Assembly (NCBI GenBank): GCA_030526935.1
Contig: JAUNBY010000129.1
Span: 1 to 8,080, forward strand
Length of the DNA: 8,080 nt
Reading direction: 5' to 3'
Source: Clostridia bacterium
GTDB lineage: Bacteria; Bacillota; Clostridia; Christensenellales; Aristaeellaceae
The notes under the pieces were generated by a model. The model was not told the origin of the DNA, made no database searches, and saw nothing but the letters and a program-made list of their open reading frames with translations. The position numbers and the translations under genes are program-made. Below are positions 1-5,324 of this stretch, piece after piece. Every line of letters starts with the position of its first letter. Within the stretch, counting starts at the first letter, position 1.

Positions 1-361
1 CAAGTATGACCAGTATGAACGGATACACAGAGTAATCGCCGGGGGTATTGTAAACCGTGACGTCCCAGCGCATGAATTTGAGGGCCAATGCTCCCGCGAC
101 CGCCACGAGCGCGCCGACAGAAAGATCTGTTCCGCCAAGCGCTATGGCCAGAGTCATGCCCATGGCGATTATGGTTATCTCGCTCGAACGGTTCAGTATG
201 TCGATAATGCTGCCATAGAGCATTCCGGTGGACGGCTGATAACTTATGCTGAAGAAGTCCGGCCTCAATATCAGGCATACGAGAAGTATCAGTATTTCGG
301 CTATCACGGCCCATGTTATCTTTGAACGCATTATGCCTGACAGTGAAAATTTCTGCTTCAT
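1..361 (-). CDS. ytfT: YtfT-like furanose ABC transporter permease (CUT2 family), N-terminal part, cut by the window edge
   Basis: This would be a membrane-spanning subunit of a CUT2 sugar importer, carrying substrate released by the YtfQ-like protein and powered by the YtfR-like ATPase. About 120 residues are visible. A basic start (MKQKFSLSGIMRSK) leads into a hydrophobic segment at about residues 17-32. Residues 48-57 (LYGSIIDILN) and the following GMTLAIALGGTDLSVGA stretch (about 68-84) resemble E. coli YtfT, recalled from memory. The CUT2 signature is usually GGIDLS.G; here it reads GGTDLSVG, a conservative-site change. The loop at about 98-113 looks longer than in E. coli YtfT. The ATG overlaps the TGA of the upstream ATPase gene (ATGA), with a GGGGG Shine-Dalgarno 9 nt upstream, so the two are translationally coupled. 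The remaining two thirds lie outside the window. A paralogue such as YjfF is less likely given the match. Confidence 0.88.
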   Translation of the reverse strand, partial: MKQKFSLSGIMRSKITWAVIAEILILLVCLILRPDFFSISYQPSTGMLYGSIIDILNRSSEITIIAMGMTLAIALGGTDLSVGALVAVAGALALKFMRWDVTVYNTPGDYSVYPFILVIL

Positions 362-1875
362 TTAGTTTCACCCCCGTCGTTTTCACCCGCGATAATGCTG
401 AGTATTTTCTGCTGAGTGCATTCCGCTCCGTTCAATTCCGCGACCTTTTCCATGTCGCGCATTATTATCACTCGGTTGGAGCAGCGGATTATCTCGTCCA
501 GTTCGGAGCTTATGAATATTACCGATACGCCGTCGGAGCACATATTGAGCATCAGCCTTTGTATCTCGGCCTTGGCGCCTACGTCTATACCCCTGGTTGG
601 TTCGTCGAGTATAAGCACGTTAGGTTCTGTAGCCATCCATCTGGCGAGTATGACCTTTTGCTGATTGCCTCCTGACAGTTCGCCAACCTTCTTTTCGGCG
701 TCGGGAGTGGCTATATTGAGCGCTTTTATATACTTATCGGCCAACTCGTTCTGCTCCTGCCGCGTCATGGGGTGCATGAAGCCGCGTCTTGCCTGCACCG
801 CAAGGGCGATGTTTTCGCGTATTGACAGATCGCCGATTATACCGTCGCGCTTTCTGTCCTCGGGGCAGAAGGCAATGCGGTTGTTTATGGCGTCGATAGG
901 CTGGTTTATCTGCGCCAGCTTGCCGTTGACAGACATGGTTCCCGACGAGTGTTTGACGACGCCGAAAAGCATTTCCGCAGTCTCTGTGCGTCCGCTTCCC
1001 AAAAGTCCAGCGAAGCCGACCAATTCGCCCTGCTTAACCGCGAGAGTCATATCCTCGACCTTGCCGGGAACGCCTAAATGTTCGACCTTTATCATGTCTA
1101 TGGCGTCGGGCTTTACTACGGCGTGTTTGAGCTGGAAGATAACGTCCATATCCTTGCCTATCATCTTCGTTACCAATTCCAGCTTCGTTATCTCCTCTAT
1201 GGGATAGCAGCCCACGAGGTGGCCGTTTCTCAAAACCGTCATGCGGTCGCTTATTTCATATACCTGATCCAGGAAGTGAGTTATGAATATGATACCCATG
1301 CCGCTTTGTTTGAGGTCGCGCACGACGGCGAACAGCTTTTTGACCTCGTTTTCGTCCAGAGATGACGTCGGCTCGTCGAGTATCAGTATTTTCGCTTTTA
1401 CGTCGACCGCGCGGGCTATTGATACCATCTGCTGAATGGCGGTGGAATAATAGTCCAGGGGTCTGGTCACATCTATGTGGATATTGAACCTGTCGAGCAA
1501 TTCCTCGGCGCGGTTGTTGATGGCCTTCCAATCGATGCGCTTGCCCTTCATGGGCTGGCGGCCTATGAATATGTTTTCCGCGACGGTCAGGTTCTGGCAA
1601 AGGTTTATCTCCTGATAGACGGTTGATATTCCCATATCCATCGCCGCCTGAGGCGTTGTGGGAGTTATTTCATGTCCGTCGAAGATTATCGTTCCGGAAT
1701 CCATGTGATTGACGCCTGTAAGGCACTTTATCAGCGTAGACTTGCCCGCGCCGTTTTCTCCAAGAAGCGCGTGAACCTCGCCGAATCTCAAGTCGAAGTC
1801 CACGCCGTCGAGAGCCTTGACGCCCGGAAATTGGATGGAAATGTCCCGCATTTCTAATATATTTTTATCCGGCAT
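358..1875 (-). CDS. ytfR: YtfR-like furanose ABC transporter ATP-binding protein (two nucleotide-binding domains)
   Basis: This 505-residue cytoplasmic ATPase drives a CUT2 sugar importer. It has two fused nucleotide-binding domains, as in RbsA, MglA and YtfR. Domain 1 has Walker A GENGAGKST (39-47), Q-loop Gln88, a divergent signature YSTAIQQM (143-150), Walker B ILILDEP (163-169) and switch His200. Domain 2 has a degenerate Walker A GLLGSGRTE (290-298, Arg for Lys), signature LSGGNQQK (400-407), Walker B LILDEPTRGIDVGA (421-434) and Ser-Ser in place of the switch His. This asymmetry is normal for the family. Stretches such as THFLDQVY, GLLGSGRTETAE and FCPEDRK..GII closely resemble E. coli YtfR as I recall it. 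Length is close to the usual 500. The ATG is set by an AGGGGGG site at 1882-1888, 6 nt upstream. It follows the YtfQ-like gene after a 93-nt gap that holds a terminator-like hairpin, and it overlaps the next permease gene by 4 nt. Confidence 0.95.
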   Translation of the reverse strand: MPDKNILEMRDISIQFPGVKALDGVDFDLRFGEVHALLGENGAGKSTLIKCLTGVNHMDSGTIIFDGHEITPTTPQAAMDMGISTVYQEINLCQNLTVAENIFIGRQPMKGKRIDWKAINNRAEELLDRFNIHIDVTRPLDYYSTAIQQMVSIARAVDVKAKILILDEPTSSLDENEVKKLFAVVRDLKQSGMGIIFITHFLDQVYEISDRMTVLRNGHLVGCYPIEEITKLELVTKMIGKDMDVIFQLKHAVVKPDAIDMIKVEHLGVPGKVEDMTLAVKQGELVGFAGLLGSGRTETAEMLFGVVKHSSGTMSVNGKLAQINQPIDAINNRIAFCPEDRKRDGIIGDLSIRENIALAVQARRGFMHPMTRQEQNELADKYIKALNIATPDAEKKVGELSGGNQQKVILARWMATEPNVLILDEPTRGIDVGAKAEIQRLMLNMCSDGVSVIFISSELDEIIRCSNRVIIMRDMEKVAELNGAECTQQKILSIIAGENDGGETK

Positions 1876-1892
1876 CCGTATCCCCCCTGCGT

Positions 1893-1920
1893 GATTATTT
1901 CGCGATGAAATAAATCATCG
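1893..1920 (-). promoter_or_regulatory. Two mutually exclusive small hairpins ahead of the ytfR-like ribosome binding site
   Basis: Two inverted repeats share bases here. One pairs CGATGA (1903-1908) with TCATCG (1915-1920) around a 6-nt loop. The other pairs GATTATTTC (1893-1901) with GAAATAAATC (1907-1916), with one bulged base and a 5-nt loop. Both lie between the terminator-like hairpin and the Shine-Dalgarno at 1882-1888. Both are AT-rich and modest in stability, so they may be incidental. No regulatory role is shown by sequence alone. Confidence 0.3.
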
Positions 1921-1952
1921 TTTAAAAACGGGGCGGGATCACATCCCGCCCC
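1921..1952 (-). terminator. Rho-independent terminator or attenuator between the ytfQ-like and ytfR-like genes
   Basis: On the minus strand a perfect 10-bp GC-rich stem (arms GGGGCGGGAT and ATCCCGCCCC, at 1943-1952 and 1930-1939) closes a 3-nt GTG loop. It is followed at 1924-1928 by GTTTTT and then AAA. It begins 16 nt after the stop codon of the binding-protein gene and lies upstream of the ATPase gene of the same transporter. Since the ATPase and permease genes need transcription, partial read-through is the likely outcome. That would leave more binding-protein message than membrane-complex message. The short U run (5) fits incomplete termination. Confidence 0.82.
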
Positions 1953-1968
1953 ATAAACTCATATGGTA

Positions 1969-2958
1969 TTAGTATACGCGCTCGTCGATGACGTCGGCGG
2001 CTTTGACGGAAAGCTTGCCCTCGGCGTACTCGATTCCGCCTACGGAGTCGAAGCAACCTTCTTCGGGGTGTATGACGGTCTTGTCAAAGACTTCGCCGGC
2101 CTCGAGCCTGTTGATGGCGTCGATGACGAAGGGGGAATACAGGGGGGTGCACTCGATGGTGGCGTTCATCTCGCCCGCTACGATGGCTTCAAAGGCGGCC
2201 TTGACAGAGTCGCAGCCAACGATGATGATGTCTTCGCCGGGAACGAGACCCGCGGCCTTGATGGCGTCGATGGCGCCCAGACCCATGTCGTCGTTCTGCG
2301 CGAGAAGTACGTCGATCTTATCGATGGACTTGAGGAAGCTCTCCATGACGGCCTGGCCTTCAGCGCGGGTGAAGTTGCCGGACTGCTGGGCTACGAGGTT
2401 GAGGTTCTCGTACTCGGGGAGCACTTCGAGGATGCCCTCGGTGCGGCCAACCGCGGCGTCGGCTCCGGTGGTGCCTTCGAGCATGACGACGTTGATTTCT
2501 TCCTCGCCGCGGCCTATGGACTTCATGTATTCGCCGGTCCAGCGAGCCATGCGGCGACCTTCTTCGACGAAGTCTCCGCCAAAGGCGCAGGCATAGTCGA
2601 TAACGTCGGCGCAATCAGGCATGCGGTCTACGAGAATCAGCGGGATCTCGGCCTCGTTTACCTCTTTGAGGACCTCTTCCCAGCCGGTGGATACGACGCC
2701 GGTAAAGAGTATGTAATCCACGCCCTGGGTGATGAAGTTGCGCAGCGCCCTTATCTGGTTGGGCTGCTGCTGGTTGGCGTCGTCATATACGAGCGTCCAG
2801 CCCTGCGCCTCGATTGCGGAGCAGAGGTCGTCGGTATTGGCGGTGCGCCAGTCGGACTCCTGGCCTATCTGGGAGAAGCCGACGGTAATAGCGGAGGCGT
2901 TGGCGGCGAGGCCAAGCGCCAGAACCAGTGCGAGCATCACGGTAAGTAATCTCTTCAT
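1969..2958 (-). CDS. ytfQ: YtfQ-like furanose-binding periplasmic protein (ABC transporter substrate-binding protein)
   Basis: This 329-residue exported sugar-binding protein of the Peripla_BP_4/RbsB fold would deliver a sugar to the YtfR/YtfT-like complex. Residues 1-23 are a signal peptide (MKRLL, a hydrophobic core, then an ASA cleavage box) with no lipobox Cys. The mature start ITVGFSQIGQESDWR (24-38) mirrors the TVGFSQ.GSES.WR start of E. coli YtfQ. Other matching blocks are TGWEEVLKE (91-99), EIPLILVDR (104-112), EGTTGA (161-166), SGNFTRAEG (193-201) and NDDMGLGAIDAIKAAGL (222-238). YtfQ binds galactofuranose. Homologues in other bacteria take arabinofuranose or fructose, so the exact sugar here is uncertain. 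Start is fixed by AGGAGG at 2967-2972, 8 nt upstream. The gene has its own promoter at 3008-3036. Isoleucine is coded by ATC in about three quarters of cases, unlike the neighbouring membrane-complex genes, which fits high expression. Confidence 0.93.
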   Translation of the reverse strand: MKRLLTVMLALVLALGLAANASAITVGFSQIGQESDWRTANTDDLCSAIEAQGWTLVYDDANQQQPNQIRALRNFITQGVDYILFTGVVSTGWEEVLKEVNEAEIPLILVDRMPDCADVIDYACAFGGDFVEEGRRMARWTGEYMKSIGRGEEEINVVMLEGTTGADAAVGRTEGILEVLPEYENLNLVAQQSGNFTRAEGQAVMESFLKSIDKIDVLLAQNDDMGLGAIDAIKAAGLVPGEDIIIVGCDSVKAAFEAIVAGEMNATIECTPLYSPFVIDAINRLEAGEVFDKTVIHPEEGCFDSVGGIEYAEGKLSVKAADVIDERVY

Positions 2959-2998
2959 GTGAAATTCCTCCTTAACATATTGGGGATATTCCTCCCCA
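2955..2998 (-). promoter_or_regulatory. Leader of the ytfQ-like gene: hairpin, 7-residue reading frame and strong ribosome binding site
   Basis: Reading the minus strand, TGGGGA (2993-2998) pairs with TCCCCA (2981-2986) around a 6-nt loop, and the hairpin contains a GGGGAGGAA Shine-Dalgarno look-alike. Just after it, an ATG at 2976-2978 opens a frame coding MLRRNFT, whose TGA (2955-2957) overlaps the ATG of the binding-protein gene. The true AGGAGG (2967-2972) lies inside this tiny frame. The ribosome binding site is well supported. The hairpin and mini-frame are seen, but their function is speculative. Confidence 0.4.
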
Positions 2999-3007
2999 TC
3001 GACTCCA

Positions 3008-3036
3008 ATTATACTACAAAACGACGCATTTGAAAA
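3008..3036 (-). promoter_or_regulatory. Sigma-70-type promoter ahead of the ytfQ-like gene
   Basis: A perfect -10 TATAAT (3008-3013) is preceded by exactly 17 bp and a -35 of TTTTCA (3031-3036, four of six matches to TTGACA). It lies in the AT-rich 121-nt gap between the aldo/keto reductase and ytfQ-like genes. This placement allows the second transporter to be expressed independently of the first operon. I see no terminator after the reductase gene, so read-through from upstream may add to it. Confidence 0.7.
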
Positions 3037-3079
3037 TAGAAAATCTTACTGAAATAGTATATTTTATTTGGAGCCGCAT

Positions 3080-4126
3080 TTACCTGCCGTAGCCGTTCCA
3101 ACCCGGTATCGTCCCATCCACGTCCCACAGGTCGAGCCAGTCGTTTGCCCCGTTCCACAGGAAGACCTGCCCCTTAATCAGGCGGCAGTTTCTGTCGCAT
3201 CCTCTGAGAAGCGATATTTCAGCCGGACTCAGGTCTGGATTAGCCACGGCTTTCAGATTGGCCAGCATATTGACCCTCTTGGTCGAGAACGGTATAGGCA
3301 CGTGTCCGCGCGAGGCGGCCCATTTAAGGCATGTCACGGCGGGATGGTCGCCGTGCGCGCGGGCGACGGATACGACCTCGTCCATCCGCGTATCGACTAT
3401 ATCCCCCGGAGCCTTGTCCCTGTCGGGGCGGGCGGGGGAGCCTATCGGGGAATAACCCACGGGCTGTATCCCGTGATCGACGCAGTACTGGTAAAGCTCG
3501 CCCTGCTGGAACGACGGGTGCAGTTCCATCTCGCATATCACGGGCTTTATGCGCGCGTCGCGCAGCAAGAGTTCGAGCTTTGGTATGGTCACGTTGGAAA
3601 CCGCGATCGAGCGGGTCAATCCATCGTCTACGAGCTTTTCCATCGCCCGCCACGTCAGAATGAATTCCTCGTGAATATACGGGCGTGAATCGGGATTTCG
3701 CGCGTCCCCGTCGCAAAACGGCGCGTGGTAATTGGGGAACGGCCAGTGAACCATGTAGCAATCAAGATACCCAACCCGCAAATCCGCGATGGATTTCTTG
3801 CAGCTTTTTTCCACGTCCCCGGGAGCGTGCATATCGTTCCAGAGCTTACTCAAAACGAACAGTTCTTTCCTGTCAAGTCCCTGAGAGAAGGCGCTTGCGA
3901 AAGCGTCTCCAATCTGGCGCTCGTTGCCGTAGCAGCTCGCGCAGTCTATAAAGCGGTAGCCGATTTTCAAAGCTTCGGCGACGGCGGAGGCGACCGTATC
4001 GGCGTCAACATGGTCGGAGCCGAACGTGCCAAGACCTATGGGCGGCATGGTCATGCCGTTGTTGAGCGAGATCTTTCTTATGGTTTCGGGGTTTACCGCG
4101 TCGGCGGCCAATTCAAATCCTGACAT
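3080..4126 (-). CDS. Aldo/keto reductase (NAD(P)H-dependent oxidoreductase)
   Basis: This is a soluble TIM-barrel oxidoreductase that would interconvert a sugar or other aldehyde/ketone and its alcohol. It has 348 residues from the chosen start, longer than the usual 270-330. Counting from an upstream in-frame ATG at 4130-4132 (two residues more), the catalytic tetrad is Asp63, Tyr68 (in DCASCYGNE), Lys96 (SKLW) and His129 (VHWP), with canonical spacing. NGMTMPPIGLGTFG (25-38) is the family's N-terminal motif, and GYSPIGSPARPDRD (226-239) the cofactor loop region. The late cofactor motif is IPFSTKR (280-286) rather than IPKS...R, so cofactor choice is uncertain. The C-terminal tail after residue 310 (CDRNCRLIKGQVFLW, then a Trp-rich end) is extended. 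The second ATG (4124-4126) is preferred because GGAG (4133-4136) sits 6 nt before it but directly abuts the first. It lies between two sugar importers, which suggests a role in catabolism of an imported sugar. The substrate is unknown. Confidence 0.9.
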   Translation of the reverse strand: MSGFELAADAVNPETIRKISLNNGMTMPPIGLGTFGSDHVDADTVASAVAEALKIGYRFIDCASCYGNERQIGDAFASAFSQGLDRKELFVLSKLWNDMHAPGDVEKSCKKSIADLRVGYLDCYMVHWPFPNYHAPFCDGDARNPDSRPYIHEEFILTWRAMEKLVDDGLTRSIAVSNVTIPKLELLLRDARIKPVICEMELHPSFQQGELYQYCVDHGIQPVGYSPIGSPARPDRDKAPGDIVDTRMDEVVSVARAHGDHPAVTCLKWAASRGHVPIPFSTKRVNMLANLKAVANPDLSPAEISLLRGCDRNCRLIKGQVFLWNGANDWLDLWDVDGTIPGWNGYGR

Positions 4127-4132
4127 GTGCAT

Positions 4133-4136
4133 CTCC
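4133..4136 (-). promoter_or_regulatory. Ribosome binding site that decides the aldo/keto reductase start
   Basis: GGAG directly touches an upstream ATG (4130-4132), leaving no spacer, but stands 6 nt before a second in-frame ATG (4124-4126). The second is therefore the better start. The difference is only Met-His. Confidence 0.6.
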
Positions 4137-4145
4137 TTTATACGC

Positions 4146-4172
4146 CAAAGAGGGGCTTTTAGCCCCTCTTTG
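4146..4172 (-). terminator. Intercistronic hairpin after the first binding-protein gene (attenuator or mRNA-stabilising)
   Basis: A perfect 12-bp stem has one arm at 4161-4172 (CAAAGAGGGGCT on the minus strand) and the other at 4146-4157, with a 3-nt loop. It lies 18 nt after the stop codon of the binding-protein gene and 9 nt before the GGAG of the reductase gene. The 3' arm ends CTCTTTG without a separate U run, so it is a weaker terminator candidate than 1921-1952. It may instead protect the 3' end of the binding-protein message. The structure itself is clear; the function is inferred. Confidence 0.65.
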
Positions 4173-4190
4173 CGGATGAATGTCTATGTA

Positions 4191-5261
4191 TTAGTCGTAC
4201 AGCAGCGGAGCGATGGCTTCATCGTCCATGTTCTCATAGGTGTAGAACTGGCAGCCGGTATCGACTATCTCGTCGATGGGCTCGCCGTTGATGGCCTTGA
4301 CGGCCAGTTCGACCGCATAGTAGCCGATCATGTAGGGATCCTGGGTGACGGAGCCGTAGAACCACTGCTCGCGAACGGCGGTCTTCTGGTTGACGCCGGC
4401 GTCGAAGCCGATGACGATCAGATCCTTATATCTGCCATTCTCGCGGTCGAGGTCGCTGCCGTCGGTGGTAGCGGCCAGAACGCCTCCGACTGAGGCTTCG
4501 TTGGAGCAGAATATCGCCACGAGGTTGTCCTTGGCGAGAATGCCCTGAGCGGTGGTCTGGCAGTCGGTGGAGCTGGTGGAGGCGGGGACGTTGACGTTGA
4601 TGTCGATGGCCATGGGCTCGGCGGAAGCTTCGGCATACCTGTCATGTCCGGTGATGGCGACCTGGCCGGGCTTTATTTCCTCGCACAGAGCCTTGAACTC
4701 GTTGAGGAAGCCGATGGTGCGGCCGGTAACGGAAGCGCTGGTGGCGTCCTGAGAGAACACCGCGACTGTTACGGGAGCTTCGGCGGTGGCGGCTTCGAGG
4801 GCTGAGACGACCGCTTCGATCTTTATCATTTCGGTCGCGGCGAGAGCGCCGGCGTTCTCATTGTTGGTGGAAGCGGTGGAAGCTATGGTTCCTTCGGGGG
4901 CGTTCGGCACGCCGGAGTCAAAGCCGATTACCGGGATGCCCTTTTCCTGAGCGGAAAGGAGCTGCTCGGTGACGGACTCGGTATCGAGCGCCGCGAGGCA
5001 CAAAGCCGCGGGGTTGTTAGCCAGCGCGGCGTTGAGCTGGTCGATCTGTACGGATATTTCAGACTCGGAGGCGGGGCCGTCGAAGGTGATTTCGACGTTG
5101 TAGTCGGCGGCGGCCTGTTCGGAACCCATCAGAACGGTTTGCCAGAACTGATGCTGGAAGCCCTTGGAGATGATGGCGATGTACTCGCCTTCCGCGAACG
5201 CCGGTGCCGCCATCGCGAGAACCAGCATGAGAGCCAGCGCGATTGAGAGAAGTTTCTTCAT
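4191..5261 (-). CDS. RbsB-like sugar-binding protein of a CUT2 ABC transporter
   Basis: This is an exported substrate-binding protein (356 residues) serving the permease and ATPase encoded just upstream. Residues 1-23 form a signal peptide (MKKLLS, a long hydrophobic core, AFA cleavage box) with no lipobox Cys, so it would be free or periplasmic rather than a lipoprotein. Peripla_BP_4 features include YIAIISKGFQHQFWQ (27-41), PVIGFDSG (110-117), TGR (179-181), SNEASVGG (253-260), VIGFDAG (283-289) and TQDP (306-309). These occupy positions equivalent to ligand-contacting segments of RbsB. The sugar cannot be read from this. An Ala-rich segment at about 150-163 precedes the second lobe. A longer in-frame ATG exists 18 codons upstream (5315), but AGGAGG at 5271-5276 and the signal peptide fix the start here. 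A 12-bp hairpin follows the gene. Confidence 0.92.
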   Translation of the reverse strand: MKKLLSIALALMLVLAMAAPAFAEGEYIAIISKGFQHQFWQTVLMGSEQAAADYNVEITFDGPASESEISVQIDQLNAALANNPAALCLAALDTESVTEQLLSAQEKGIPVIGFDSGVPNAPEGTIASTASTNNENAGALAATEMIKIEAVVSALEAATAEAPVTVAVFSQDATSASVTGRTIGFLNEFKALCEEIKPGQVAITGHDRYAEASAEPMAIDINVNVPASTSSTDCQTTAQGILAKDNLVAIFCSNEASVGGVLAATTDGSDLDRENGRYKDLIVIGFDAGVNQKTAVREQWFYGSVTQDPYMIGYYAVELAVKAINGEPIDEIVDTGCQFYTYENMDDEAIAPLLYD

Positions 5262-5270
5262 GAAAATATT

Positions 5271-5276
5271 CCTCCT
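5271..5276 (-). promoter_or_regulatory. Consensus ribosome binding site of the RbsB-like gene
   Basis: AGGAGG lies 9 nt before the ATG at 5259-5261. It rules out the longer reading frame starting at 5315, whose extra 18 residues would place a basic, non-signal stretch ahead of the signal peptide. The same AGGAGGAAT string precedes the other binding-protein gene. Confidence 0.75.
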
Positions 5277-5324
5277 AATTTTGTTTATTCCACGGCGTTT
5301 AACCGTTAGAATCATAATTATCCC

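Noticed and set aside
1963..2949. Plus-strand open frame of 328 codons antisense to the ytfQ-like gene
   Set aside because: It mirrors the coding strand almost end to end. Its product is a Gly/Val/Asp-rich sequence without a recognisable domain, and no ribosome binding site precedes it. The sense protein has clear family motifs, so this is a shadow of GC-biased codons.
4141..4150. TATAAA just upstream of the reductase ribosome binding site as a -10 box (bases 4138-4143)
   Set aside because: Transcription would start at about the ATG and exclude the GGAG, and no -35 is found at proper spacing because that position falls in the hairpin.
5290..5315. Hairpin between the permease and RbsB-like genes (ACGG/CCGT)
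   Set aside because: Only four base pairs with a 7-nt loop, well within chance.
5262..5315. Longer N-terminus for the RbsB-like protein
   Set aside because: The extension lies before a clear signal peptide and includes the AGGAGG site of the internal ATG, so it is upstream non-coding sequence.
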